A stretch of 18,872 bases of DNA from DASZOC01 sp035550975 (GTDB lineage Bacteria > Actinomycetota > CADDZG01 > WHSQ01), in NCBI GenBank assembly GCA_035550975.1, contig DASZOC010000049.1:1-18872 (forward strand). The letters are read 5' to 3'. Positions 1 through 7,041 of the stretch are shown in pieces. The position numbers and the translations under genes were made by a program. Under the pieces are notes generated by a model. The model saw nothing but the letters and a program-made list of their open reading frames with translations, had not been told where the DNA came from and searched no databases. How positions within the stretch are numbered: the first letter of the stretch is position 1; the number at the start of each line of letters is the position of its first letter.

Positions 1-1343
1 CGCGACTTCCGCTCCGTCTGATCCATCTCGATCGCCCGCGCCAGAGCAGCGGCCCCCTCGCGCAGATCGAACGGATCCGAGATAGCGACCGCGTCGCCAC
101 CGAGCTCGGAGAAAGACCCGGCCCCCTCGGACAGCACCAGCACACCATCCCGCTCGTTCAACGCGGGACCTTCTTTGGACACGAGATTCATGCCGTCCAT
201 GATCGGGTTGACGAGCAGCACGTCGTACTGCCGGTATGCGCCCAAGGTTCTCTCGAAGTCGTCGTTCATGTAGAGCTCGATCGCGCCGGGATGCCGCTCG
301 TTGACCGCGTCGGCAGCGTGGTGGATCCGTTCCACGTATGCCCGGTACTCCTCCAGACCCTGACGTGAGGGATAGAGACAGGCAGCGAACCGGACGCGGC
401 CGCGCAGGTCGGCGCGATCGTCCAGGAGGAGCCCGAACGCCTCGAAACCGCGGACGATGTTCTTCGACGGCTCGGCACGATCGCCTCGGACGACGAGCGT
501 CGCGTCCCCCGCCCAGGCGCGGAACCGCTCGGCCCACGAGGTTGCCGTCGGTGCGTGTGCACGTGCGACGAGATCACCCGCGTCGATAGGGATCGGATAC
601 GCACGCACCCACGTGCGCCGGCCGTCATGGTCCACCACGCCTTCGCTGCGATCGACGCGCGCGCCGATGCCCTCGCAGCACCGCAGGAACCCCTCGACCC
701 ACGGGGCGACGTGGAAGCCGACGAGATCCGCACCGAGCATCCCCTCGGTCACGGCGGTCGCGATCGCGCTCGGGAGCACCTCCATCCCGAACGGGCCGCA
801 GAAAGACGAGTGAGTGAAGTGGGAGATGACCGCGTCCGGCCTCATCTTGCGCAGGTGGCCGGGGGCCGTCGCAAGGTGGTAGTCCTGGAACAACACCAAT
901 GCGCCGTGTGTGACGTGCTCTGCGACCTCGGTAGCGAACGCGACGTTGACGGGCTCGTAGGCATCTTCGAACGCAGCCGCGTCGAGGTCGTCGGCGCCGA
1001 TCCCGACCTCCTCCCATAGGCAGTGGTTCGCGTACCAGAGCATCCGGTTCGAGACCTCGTTGTAGTAGCGCGTGTAGGTGTCCGGCTCGAACGTCAGGAA
1101 GCGGAACCCGTAACCCAGCTCCGCGGCGAGGTGTTGCGCCTGTCCCGACGCGACGGCTTCTCGATCCTCGTCGGATATGGCCGTCGCGACCCAGAACGCG
1201 CGGTCGCCGAGTCGTTTCGCGACCGCGTCCAGTGCGGGAGACGCGCCCCCGGCTGCTCCTTTGGTCTTGAGGCCCGAATCGGTCCGTACGAACGAGAAGG
1301 GGCCGCGGTTCGAGGCGAGGACGACGCTAAGGTCTTCTGACAC
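1..1343 (-). CDS. otsA: Trehalose-6-phosphate synthase (GT20), 3' end cut by window
   Basis: It transfers glucose from an NDP-glucose donor to glucose-6-phosphate, giving trehalose-6-phosphate in the cytoplasm. The frame is open for 447 codons from GTG at 1343 to the window edge; full-length relatives have about 460-500 residues, so only the C-terminus is missing. Visible GT20 motifs are SNRGPF (11-16), QDYHL (153-157), SHFTHSSF (174-181), the donor-binding R289/K294 pair in RAEPSKNIVRG, and MDGMNLVSKE (382-391). The sequence follows the Streptomyces-type OtsA pattern rather than the E. coli one. It is divergent from glycerate kinase with a 28-bp gap. No Shine-Dalgarno precedes GTG, but a TAATAT box sits six bases upstream, suggesting a leaderless mRNA. 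Other GT20 activities, such as glucosylglycerol-phosphate synthase, are less likely but not excluded. Confidence 0.9.
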   Translation of the reverse strand, partial: MSEDLSVVLASNRGPFSFVRTDSGLKTKGAAGGASPALDAVAKRLGDRAFWVATAISDEDREAVASGQAQHLAAELGYGFRFLTFEPDTYTRYYNEVSNRMLWYANHCLWEEVGIGADDLDAAAFEDAYEPVNVAFATEVAEHVTHGALVLFQDYHLATAPGHLRKMRPDAVISHFTHSSFCGPFGMEVLPSAIATAVTEGMLGADLVGFHVAPWVEGFLRCCEGIGARVDRSEGVVDHDGRRTWVRAYPIPIDAGDLVARAHAPTATSWAERFRAWAGDATLVVRGDRAEPSKNIVRGFEAFGLLLDDRADLRGRVRFAACLYPSRQGLEEYRAYVERIHHAADAVNERHPGAIELYMNDDFERTLGAYRQYDVLLVNPIMDGMNLVSKEGPALNERDGVLVLSEGAGSFSELGGDAVAISDPFDLREGAAALARAIEMDQTERKS

Positions 1344-1355
1344 CGAGCCATATTA
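1344..1355 (-). promoter_or_regulatory. Probable leaderless promoter (-10 box) of otsA
   Basis: Read on the minus strand, TAATAT (1355-1350) is followed by six bases and then the GTG start at 1343. A TANNNT box 6-7 bases before the start codon with no ribosome-binding site is the actinobacterial signature of transcription starting at the start codon. The box lies inside the 28-bp divergent gap shared with glycerate kinase. Confidence 0.55.
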
Positions 1356-1371
1356 GGAGCGAGGTCGTGTC

Positions 1372-2538
1372 GTGCAGATCGTGATCGCGCCGGACAAGTT
1401 CAAAGGCACCTTGACGGCGGTCCGCGCCGCCGAGGCACTCACGCGCGGCACCCGCGCGGTTTACCCGCACGCCACGTTCGCGCTCCGGCCGCTCGCAGAC
1501 GGAGGCGAGGGGACGCTGGACGCGTTCGTCACCGCACGTGGCGCGCGCGTGATCGATCGAGACATCGCGGGTCCGCTGGGGGACCCCGTCGCTGCTCCGA
1601 TCGCAGTCTTGGAATCCGGCGAGGCGGTGATCGAGATGGCGACCGCGAGCGGCCTGCAGCTGATCGCGCGCCCCGAGTCCCGAACTGCCGCGCGCGCGTC
1701 GTCTCGCGGGACCGGCGAGCTCCTGCTGCACGCCCTGCGGTCGGACGTCACGCGCGTCGTCGTCGGTGTCGGCGGTAGCGCGTCGACGGACGGAGGTACG
1801 GGAGCCGCGTCGGCGCTCGGGTGGCGGTTCCTCGACGAGCGCGGTCATGTGCTGCAACCCGGCGGAGCGTCGCTCGTGCGACTCCATGCGATCGAACCTC
1901 CGCGCGACGAAGCGCGCGCCGTTCGCGTGACGGGCGCGTGCGACGTGGACAATCCGCTCGTCGGGGCGAGGGGGGCCGCGCGCGCGTTCGCTCCGCAGAA
2001 AGGCGCGGACGCCGGAACCGTCGCGACCCTCGAGACCGGTCTCGAGCGTCTTGCCGCGGTCGTGCAACGGGACCTGGGCGTCGATGTCTCGCACCTGCCG
2101 CACGGTGGGGCGGGCGGTGGGAGGGGGGCCGGGCTCGCGGCGTTCCTCGGAGCGACGCTCACGTCGGGATTCGACCTGCTGGCCGAGGTCGTCGCGCTGG
2201 ACGCGGATCTTTCCGGGGCCGACATGGTCGTAACCGGTGAAGGCCGCATCGACGAGCAGAGCCTGGGGGGCAAGGCTCCCATCGCCGTAGCGCGGCGGGC
2301 CGCTGCTTACAAGGTCCCGGTCATCGCGGTTACCGGTGACCTCGCGATCGACAAGTCGCGCTTGAAGAGACACGGCATCGTCGATGCCATCGGGTTGTTG
2401 CAGTCGGGTGGCAGTGAACGCGCGACCGGCGACCCCGAAGGCGCGGTCGAACGCGCCATCGAAGGGGTCCTGCGGCACCGGTTGGAGAACGCGCGCGGAC
2501 TATCCCTCCGCCGCCGATCACACGTGCGCCGCACCTAA
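1372..2538 (+). CDS. glxK: Glycerate 2-kinase, GlxK/GarK-type
   Basis: It phosphorylates D-glycerate with ATP to 2-phosphoglycerate, feeding glycolysis. The 388-residue length is normal for the family. Diagnostic stretches are IAPDKFKGTL near the N-terminus, RPLADGGEGTLDAF (about 39-52), VGVGGSASTDGGTGAA (about 126-141) and MVVTGEGRIDEQSLGGK (about 285-301). The GTG start at 1372 is preceded by AGGAG and GAGG, the latter seven bases away. Its neighbours otsA and gpgS suggest the substrate could be glycerate released from glucosylglycerate, as well as glycerate from photorespiratory-type or glyoxylate routes. That link is inferred from context only. Confidence 0.92.
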   Translation: MQIVIAPDKFKGTLTAVRAAEALTRGTRAVYPHATFALRPLADGGEGTLDAFVTARGARVIDRDIAGPLGDPVAAPIAVLESGEAVIEMATASGLQLIARPESRTAARASSRGTGELLLHALRSDVTRVVVGVGGSASTDGGTGAASALGWRFLDERGHVLQPGGASLVRLHAIEPPRDEARAVRVTGACDVDNPLVGARGAARAFAPQKGADAGTVATLETGLERLAAVVQRDLGVDVSHLPHGGAGGGRGAGLAAFLGATLTSGFDLLAEVVALDADLSGADMVVTGEGRIDEQSLGGKAPIAVARRAAAYKVPVIAVTGDLAIDKSRLKRHGIVDAIGLLQSGGSERATGDPEGAVERAIEGVLRHRLENARGLSLRRRSHVRRT

Positions 2539-2543
2539 TCCGC

Positions 2544-2549
2544 CATACT
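2544..2549 (+). promoter_or_regulatory. Possible leaderless -10 box of the AI-2E-family gene
   Basis: CATACT lies seven bases before the GTG start at 2557, and no Shine-Dalgarno is visible. The box is only a moderate match, and the gene could instead be read through from glycerate kinase, whose stop is 18 bases upstream. Confidence 0.3.
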
Positions 2550-2556
2550 GCTCGTC

Positions 2557-3786
2557 GTGGGCATACCGGCACCACCCCGCCTGCCTCCTGGCGAACGTCT
2601 CCGGCGCGTCGGAGTCGGCGCGTGGTCGATCATCGGGATCCTCATCGTCCTGGCCGTGACGGTCTGGTTGCTCTACACGATCCGCGTGATCTTCCCGCCT
2701 CTCGTGCTGGCTCTCTTGCTGATCTATCTGCTCAACCCGATGGTGACCGCACTCGAGGAGCGTCGGGTCCCTCGCGGCCTCGGAGCGTTGCTGTCGTACG
2801 TCGTGGTCATTGGCGGCATAACGCTTCTGGTGATCGCGATCGCTCCACTGATATCCGCGCAGGTGGCGGGATTCTCCGACCAGTGGCCGGAATTCCGAGA
2901 GAAAACCGTGCGCAGCATCGAGAGCACCTCCGACACGATCGAGGACCGTTTCGGGACGCGCATCGATACGGATCAGGTGTCGTGCCTGCTCGGTGCCGAC
3001 GACGTGTCGACGCCGTCGGCTCCTACGCACAAGAAGTGCGACGAGGTGACGAGGAACTTCCGCGAACGCCTCGGCGAGCAAGCCAGCCGGATCACCGAGA
3101 TCGGCGGCACCATCCTCGAGATCCTGCTGATCTTCATCCTCGGCCCCCTGCTCGCCCTCTATCTGCTGATCGACCTGCCACATCTGCAGCGGGACGTCTT
3201 GAACCTCGTTCCGGAAGACAGCCGTCAAGAGGTTGCGGACCTGGGCTCGAGGATGGGCCGTGCCGTGGGCGGTTTCTTCCGGGGCCAGCTTTTCGTCGCG
3301 CTGATCGTCTTTGTCATGTCGAGTATCGGGTTCGCGTTGATCGATCTACCGTTCTGGCTCGTGATCGGGGCCGTCGCCGGCATCACGAACCTCATCCCGC
3401 TGGTCGGCCCCTTCATCGGGGGAGCGTTGGGCTTCCTTGTCGGCGCGTTCAGCGACGGGATCGGCAAGGGGCTGCTCGCGATCGTCGTCGCGCTCGTCGT
3501 CCAGCAGGTCGACAACCACATCATCAGCCCGAACGTCATGAAACGAACGGTGAAACTCCACCCGGTCACGGTCATGTTGGCCCTGCTCGCCGGCGCCACG
3601 TTGGCGGGGTTCTGGGGGATCTTGCTCGCCGTCCCCGCCGTAGCCGTCACGAAGATCGTCCTCGGTCACGTGTGGAGCACGAGGGTCCTCGGCATCGATC
3701 CGACTGCGGTCCCGGAGGAGGCGGTGCCCGATCACGGCGAGATCCCGGAACCGCAACTAGAAGAAGGCGACCCGCCGTCTAAGTGA
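2557..3786 (+). CDS. AI-2E transporter family (UPF0118/PerM) membrane protein
   Basis: This is a 409-residue polytopic membrane protein. Two N-terminal membrane segments (about 24-42 and 44-60) are followed by the family signature around LLIYLLNPMVTALE. An extracytoplasmic region with a Cys pair (about 140-165) comes next, then four to five C-terminal segments. The C-terminal half carries the conserved NLIPLVGPFIGG and QQVDNHIISPNVM motifs. Characterised relatives include the AI-2 exporter TqsA and Na+(Li+)/H+ antiporters, so the substrate cannot be called from sequence. The last 8 bp overlap the 3' end of the convergent gpgS gene. Next to osmolyte genes an ion-exchange role is attractive, but it is an inference. 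Confidence 0.88.
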   Translation: MGIPAPPRLPPGERLRRVGVGAWSIIGILIVLAVTVWLLYTIRVIFPPLVLALLLIYLLNPMVTALEERRVPRGLGALLSYVVVIGGITLLVIAIAPLISAQVAGFSDQWPEFREKTVRSIESTSDTIEDRFGTRIDTDQVSCLLGADDVSTPSAPTHKKCDEVTRNFRERLGEQASRITEIGGTILEILLIFILGPLLALYLLIDLPHLQRDVLNLVPEDSRQEVADLGSRMGRAVGGFFRGQLFVALIVFVMSSIGFALIDLPFWLVIGAVAGITNLIPLVGPFIGGALGFLVGAFSDGIGKGLLAIVVALVVQQVDNHIISPNVMKRTVKLHPVTVMLALLAGATLAGFWGILLAVPAVAVTKIVLGHVWSTRVLGIDPTAVPEEAVPDHGEIPEPQLEEGDPPSK

Positions 3787-4747
3787 CGTAAGCGCTCATC
3801 GGCGGGCGCCGTTCGTTGATCGTCACGAAGCCTCGCGTGTCAGGTGATGGCGCATCATCGCGGAACTGGATCAGCTCCGACGGCAGCTCCGCGCCCAGTT
3901 TGATGATGCCCTCGCGATCGAGTCTGCCCAGCAGCCCCCTCGTGATCTCGAACGACATGCGCCCGAGCGACGCCGGGTCGCGGTTGCGATGGACGCGCTC
4001 TCCCAGGTCTACCTGCACGACCGAGTCCAGCGACCACGTCTCTACGACGTCCATCAACAGAAGCAGGTCGACGTCATAGCCGACCGCGAACGGAAGCTCT
4101 CGTAGCAGCGCGGTTCGTCCCGCGTACTCACCAGACAGGGGCTGGATGAACCCGGCGAGCGACGGGACCAGCAGGTTGATCAGGGGGCGGATCGCGATCT
4201 CGGTGACGCGTCCGCCGGCGTTCGGCGCCACGTGCGCGGGCGCATGCAGCGGGCGCTCGTAGAAAGCTTTCGCGAACGACACAGCAGGGTCGCTCAGCAG
4301 CGGAACCAGGAGGCGCGTGACGAAGTGGGCGGCGAAGTTACGTGTGTCGGAATCGAGCCACACGATGATGTCGCTGTCGACGACGACGAGGCTCTTCCAC
4401 AACGACTCACCCTTCCCCGCGGCCGCGACCGGCCCTGCCTCGCGCAGGACGTCTGCGGTGACGTGGACGCTGGCCCCGGCGGCTTCGGCCACGTCCCGCG
4501 TCGCGTCGCTCGAGCCGGAGTCCATCACGACGAGGTCGTCGACGACTCCGGTCGCCCGCAGCTCGCCGGTGACGATCCTGCAGATCTGCCCGATCGTGGC
4601 GGCCTCGTTGAGGGCAGGGAGGCACACCGCGACGGTCACCCCGGCGGCCTCCTTGGCTGCGAGCACCTCGTTCATCGGCGCGTCCCGCGGCCCGATCGTT
4701 GCTCGAGCCAACCAGCGGCGTGCGTCGGAGTCGGTCGTCGTCGTCAC
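3779..4747 (-). CDS. gpgS: Glucosyl-3-phosphoglycerate synthase (GT81)
   Basis: It joins glucose from an NDP-glucose donor to 3-phosphoglycerate, the first step to glucosylglycerate, a compatible solute and the primer of methylglucose lipopolysaccharides in mycobacteria. The 322-residue protein aligns by eye with mycobacterial GpgS throughout: CLPALNEAATI (42-52), DSGSSDAT (76-83), GKGESLWKSL (111-120), the metal-binding DSD (132-134), GGRVTE (178-183), QPLSGEY (202-208) and a late HRNR. The GTG start at 4747 has a TACGCT box six bases upstream and no Shine-Dalgarno. No phosphatase (GpgP) gene is adjacent in this window. The 3' end overlaps the convergent AI-2E-family gene by 8 bp, leaving no room for a terminator. 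Confidence 0.92.
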   Translation of the reverse strand: MTTTTDSDARRWLARATIGPRDAPMNEVLAAKEAAGVTVAVCLPALNEAATIGQICRIVTGELRATGVVDDLVVMDSGSSDATRDVAEAAGASVHVTADVLREAGPVAAAGKGESLWKSLVVVDSDIIVWLDSDTRNFAAHFVTRLLVPLLSDPAVSFAKAFYERPLHAPAHVAPNAGGRVTEIAIRPLINLLVPSLAGFIQPLSGEYAGRTALLRELPFAVGYDVDLLLLMDVVETWSLDSVVQVDLGERVHRNRDPASLGRMSFEITRGLLGRLDREGIIKLGAELPSELIQFRDDAPSPDTRGFVTINERRPPMSAYVT

Positions 4748-4759
4748 GCCGGCAGCGTA
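4748..4759 (-). promoter_or_regulatory. Probable leaderless promoter (-10 box) of gpgS
   Basis: On the minus strand TACGCT (4759-4754) is followed by six bases and the GTG start. This is the same geometry as upstream of otsA, which would let the two sugar-transferase genes be transcribed as leaderless messages. Confidence 0.5.
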
Positions 4760-4832
4760 CGAGTGAGCGCCGCGCGTTACGGCCGCCCGATCGGCGGCGC
4801 CCAGGCACGGTCGAGAACAGGAAAGCGGGCAC

Positions 4833-4851
4833 GGCGGCGGCTCGCGCCGCC
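4833..4851. other. GC-rich hairpin between gpgS and the response regulator
   Basis: GGCGGCG and CGCCGCC pair perfectly over seven bases around the loop GCTCG. It lies in the 236-bp divergent gap (4748-4983) and has no T-run, so it is not a terminator for either gene. Apart from the gpgS promoter, no other clear signal or gene is seen in this gap. Confidence 0.35.
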
Positions 4852-4983
4852 AACGAGGAAGGGACGTGGGCGGGTGCCGGAGCAGGGTCGGGCCCGGAGG
4901 CGTACGCTCCTCAAGGGAGGGCTCGAACAGGCCGATTGGTCTAAATGGCGGGATTGCCCGTTCCCGCTGGGGGAGAACAAACC

Positions 4984-5436
4984 ATGGCTCGGATCCTCAT
5001 AGCTGACGACGACCCGGATATCCGGCAGCTCGTCATCTACGCGCTCGCCGACGAGGGCCATGAGGTCTCCGTCGCGAAGGACGGCCGGGAGGCCGTCGAT
5101 CACGTCGCTGCAAGTCCTCCCGATCTGATGGTGCTCGACATCATGATGCCGGAGATGGACGGTTACGACGTCCTCAGGTACCTCGCCGACCACGACCTCC
5201 GTGGCGACATAAAGATCCTGGTGCTGACCGCCAAGGGCTCCGAGCGGGACTGGAAGCTCGGCTACGACCTCGGCGCCGACCGCTACACGACGAAGCCCTT
5301 CGACCCCGACGAGCTCGTGATCACCGTCACCGAGATGCTGAGCTCCTCGGCTGAAGAGCTGGAGGCAAAACGCGAGCAGGAGTCGGATCGCGCGAACCTG
5401 CTGTCCCAGCTCGAGTCGATCTTCGGCGACGGCTAG
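4984..5436 (+). CDS. Stand-alone receiver-domain response regulator
   Basis: This 150-residue CheY-like protein is a single receiver domain with no DNA-binding output. The acidic triad D8-D9-D10, phosphoacceptor D52 in VLDIMMPEMDGYDVL, T82, and K104 in TKPF are all present, so phosphorylation chemistry looks intact. After residue 125 there is a charged, probably helical tail (EELEAKREQESDRANLL). I chose ATG 4984 because GGGGGAG lies about nine bases upstream; an in-frame ATG at 4945 lacks such a site. No histidine kinase is in the window, so partner and output are unknown. It is followed 59 bases later by the sigma-factor gene, but functional coupling is not shown. Confidence 0.88.
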   Translation: MARILIADDDPDIRQLVIYALADEGHEVSVAKDGREAVDHVAASPPDLMVLDIMMPEMDGYDVLRYLADHDLRGDIKILVLTAKGSERDWKLGYDLGADRYTTKPFDPDELVITVTEMLSSSAEELEAKREQESDRANLLSQLESIFGDG

Positions 5437-5495
5437 GCCGTAGCGACCGCCGCTCACGTTCCTAGAGGACCTGTCGATGGCCACCGTCACACGGC

Positions 5496-6122
5496 GTGGC
5501 ATCGGTAACCTCGCGGATAGTGAGGCGTCCTAAGGGTTCCCGGAGCACCGCCCCGCGCGAGCTCGTGACCCCCGAGCTGGTCGAACGCTGCAAGGCAGGA
5601 GACGAAGCTTCATGGGCCGAGCTCGTCGAGGCGACGCACCGGGAGGTGTACACGCTTTGTCTCAGGATCCTTCGAGATCCCGACGACGCCGCCGAGGCCA
5701 CGCAGGACACGTACCTCAAGGCGTGGCGGGCGCTCAAGGGGTTCCGCGGAGAGGCGATGTTCACCACCTGGCTCTACCGGGTGGCTGCCAACACGGCCAT
5801 CTCGAAGCATCGAAGCAGGAAGAGGCGTCGTACCCATGAGTCGGGGGTCGGTGATGAAGTGCTCGGTCAGATCGCTGCTGGAGGCTCCACCGAGTCGTCG
5901 GCCGGCGCACGCCTCGAGGTCCAAGACCTCGAACGTGCGCTCCAGGTTCTGCCGGACCATTACCGGTCTGCGGTGGTGCTTCGAGACGTATATGGGCTTT
6001 CGATCGAAGAAGTCGCCGGACAGCTCAAAATCTCTGAGACGGCGGCCAAAGTACGGATACATCGAGGACGCAAGAAGCTGAAGCAGCTGTTGTACCCGGA
6101 GACGCAACGAGAGGAGGTGTGA
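5496..6122 (+). CDS. ECF-type RNA polymerase sigma factor
   Basis: It is a group IV (ECF) sigma factor that directs RNA polymerase to a stress regulon. Region 2 spans about residues 26-108 (ELVERCKAGDEASWAELV, then DAAEATQDTYLKAWRALK and TWLYRVAANTA). Region 4 spans about 145-200 (LPDHYRSAVVLRDVYGLS, then EEVAGQLKISETAAKVR). A basic linker KHRSRKRRR follows region 2. The start is uncertain: GTG 5496 gives 208 residues with a poor ribosome-binding site, while GTG 5520 gives 200 residues and has TAACCT eight bases upstream. The stop overlaps the anti-sigma reading frame region, the usual arrangement for a sigma/anti-sigma pair. Confidence 0.9.
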   Translation: MASVTSRIVRRPKGSRSTAPRELVTPELVERCKAGDEASWAELVEATHREVYTLCLRILRDPDDAAEATQDTYLKAWRALKGFRGEAMFTTWLYRVAANTAISKHRSRKRRRTHESGVGDEVLGQIAAGGSTESSAGARLEVQDLERALQVLPDHYRSAVVLRDVYGLSIEEVAGQLKISETAAKVRIHRGRKKLKQLLYPETQREEV

Positions 6123-6127
6123 CCGAG

Positions 6128-6481
6128 ATGGAGATGAGCTGCGCCGCGGTTCGTGAGGTTCTTCCGGCATACGTGCGCGACGGCGATGGGTCGTCGTTGC
6201 CGGTCCGCCGCCATCTGTCGCGTTGCGCCGACTGCCGCACCGATCTCTCGCGTTACGCCGACCTCATCGACCGGCTGTCTGCGATGGAGGCGGCAACGGT
6301 TCCGGTTCCGTACGCGCTGAAGACGGCGTTGCTGAACATCCCGTCGCGCATGACGCGCCTCGAGACCGTCCGGAGCCACCTCGGGCACAACCGCAAGGCG
6401 TACCTCTCGGGGGCCGCGGTCGTCGTAGCCGGCGCCGTGGGGGCCGCGGTGTGGAAGTCCCGCAGACCCGTAACCGCGTAG
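6128..6481 (+). CDS. Zinc-finger (zf-HC2) membrane anti-sigma factor
   Basis: It probably binds and holds the preceding ECF sigma factor at the membrane. Counted from the upstream GTG at 6119, the ZAS motif is H32-x3-C36-x2-C39 with C8 as the likely fourth ligand. A single membrane segment lies at about 94-112 and only a short basic tail follows it, so there is no large extracytoplasmic sensor. ATG 6128 is chosen because AGGAGG (6112-6117) is ten bases upstream. The GTG at 6119 overlaps the sigma stop as GTGA and would also be translationally coupled. The H-x3-C-x2-C form is the classic redox- or zinc-responsive type. Confidence 0.87.
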   Translation: MEMSCAAVREVLPAYVRDGDGSSLPVRRHLSRCADCRTDLSRYADLIDRLSAMEAATVPVPYALKTALLNIPSRMTRLETVRSHLGHNRKAYLSGAAVVVAGAVGAAVWKSRRPVTA

Positions 6482-6511
6482 CTCCTCACGCCCGGCTGCG
6501 TTCTCGTGCTA

Positions 6512-6545
6512 GCGGGAGTCGGCCGTCACGGCCGCCCGAACCCGC
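6512..6545 (+). terminator. Possible terminator hairpin after the anti-sigma gene
   Basis: An inner stem GGCCGT/ACGGCC (6521-6533) sits within an outer GCGGG/CCCGC pair. A T-rich stretch (GGTTTTCGTTTCT) begins about ten bases further on. The distance to the T-rich stretch makes it an imperfect intrinsic terminator. Confidence 0.35.
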
Positions 6546-6618
6546 AACGGTTGCCGGTTTTCGTTTCTCCGGCGAACGACTTTCGTTTTCCGCAACTCCT
6601 TGTCCGGAGAACGAGGAC

Positions 6619-6624
6619 TAGACT
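6619..6624 (+). promoter_or_regulatory. Probable -10 box of tRNA-Trp
   Basis: TAGACT ends ten bases before the first base of the mature tRNA, which fits initiation a few bases upstream of it. No convincing -35 box at 16-18 bp spacing is seen. Confidence 0.4.
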
Positions 6625-6633
6625 TTCCCCGTT

Positions 6634-6706
6634 AGGGCGGTAGCTCAGTTGGAAGAGCATCGGTCTCCAAAACCGACGGTCGGGGGTTCGAGTCCCTCCC
6701 GCCCTG
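6634..6706 (+). tRNA. trnW: tRNA-Trp (anticodon CCA)
   Basis: The cloverleaf is complete. The acceptor stem AGGGCGG (6634-6640) pairs with CCGCCCT (6699-6705). The anticodon stem TCGGT/ACCGA encloses the loop CTCCAAA with anticodon CCA, and the T-arm is GGGGG-TTCGAGT-CCCTC. The discriminator base is G6706 and CCA is not encoded. In actinomycetes this gene usually lies just upstream of secE; here secE is 6.6 kb away. A degenerate copy of its 3' half is present at 9269-9317. Confidence 0.96.
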
Positions 6707-6723
6707 CTGAATCCGTGTCGTGT

Positions 6724-6826
6724 TCCGCCTGATAGTTGACACTCCGGCTCCACCTGATCGGTTACGCGGCTCCGGCTGATCTGCGACAGGTATTCCGTCT
6801 GATCTGCGACAGTGGCTCCGGCTGAA
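6724..6826 (+). repeat. Tandem array of about 23-bp repeats (four to five units)
   Basis: Units begin at 6724, 6749, 6771, 6794 and 6817 with consensus TCCGNCTGATCTGCGACAG. The third and fourth units are nearly identical, the first two are diverged, and the fifth runs into the transposase relic. Multiple short repeats near an end are typical of the termini of IS21-family and some other insertion sequences, so this is probably an IS end, but I cannot name the family. Confidence 0.65.
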
Positions 6827-6925
6827 CACTTCGGCGTCGCTCGCCAGACGGTCCCACCAATGGATCGCGCGCCACGACGTCGTCGGGGTCTCACCGATGG
6901 GTCGCATCGACCACACAGCTGCTGA
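6815..6925 (+). pseudogene. Fragment of an IS481/IS3-like transposase, N-terminal HTH, frameshifted
   Basis: Three stretches in shifting frames rebuild one protein segment. APAEHFGVARQTV (from 6815) is followed, after a one-base shift, by HQWIARHDVVG (from 6855) and then by GLTDGSHRPHSC (6887-6922) before a TGA. IS481-family transposases have the same order: an AERFGVSRQTVHRW helix-turn-helix, then GLADRSHRPHSCPHQ. Only about 36 residues remain and the two indels cancel, so this is a dead fragment. It is broken exactly where the IS110 relic begins. Confidence 0.75.
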
Positions 6926-7016
6926 GGGGAAGTCGAAAAAGGAGGTGATGCGGTGCCTGAAGCGACACCTTTCGAACGCCATCTATCGTCCAATGGTGGC
7001 GGACGAAGTCCGCAGA
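6924..7016 (+). pseudogene. C-terminal fragment of an IS110-family transposase
   Basis: The frame from 6924 reads EGKSKKEVMRCLKRHLS and then NAIYRPMVADEVRR. This closely matches the conserved C-terminus of IS110/IS116/IS902 transposases (GKxKKEAMRCLKRHLxNxVYR). There is no start and no catalytic domain. The apparent strong ribosome-binding sequence at 6938-6946 is simply the KKEV codons of this fragment. It directly abuts the IS481-like fragment, so one element inserted next to or within the other and both then decayed. Confidence 0.72.
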
Positions 7017-7041
7017 TGGTGGAGGCATAGAGGGAGTCACA

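Noticed and set aside
1845..2282. Minus-strand and alternative-frame proteins within the glycerate kinase gene
   Set aside because: They have Arg/Ala/Pro-rich composition typical of out-of-frame GC-rich DNA, while the plus-strand frame carries all family motifs.
6526..6993. Minus-strand frames over tRNA-Trp (peptides such as GTRTPDRRFWRPM and RDSNPRPSVLETD)
   Set aside because: These are the well-known spurious proteins read from the antisense of tRNA genes.
6953..7030. A 25-codon gene with a very strong Shine-Dalgarno (AAAGGAGGTG)
   Set aside because: The purine-rich stretch encodes the KKEV residues of an IS110 transposase fragment in another frame, so the apparent site is coincidental.
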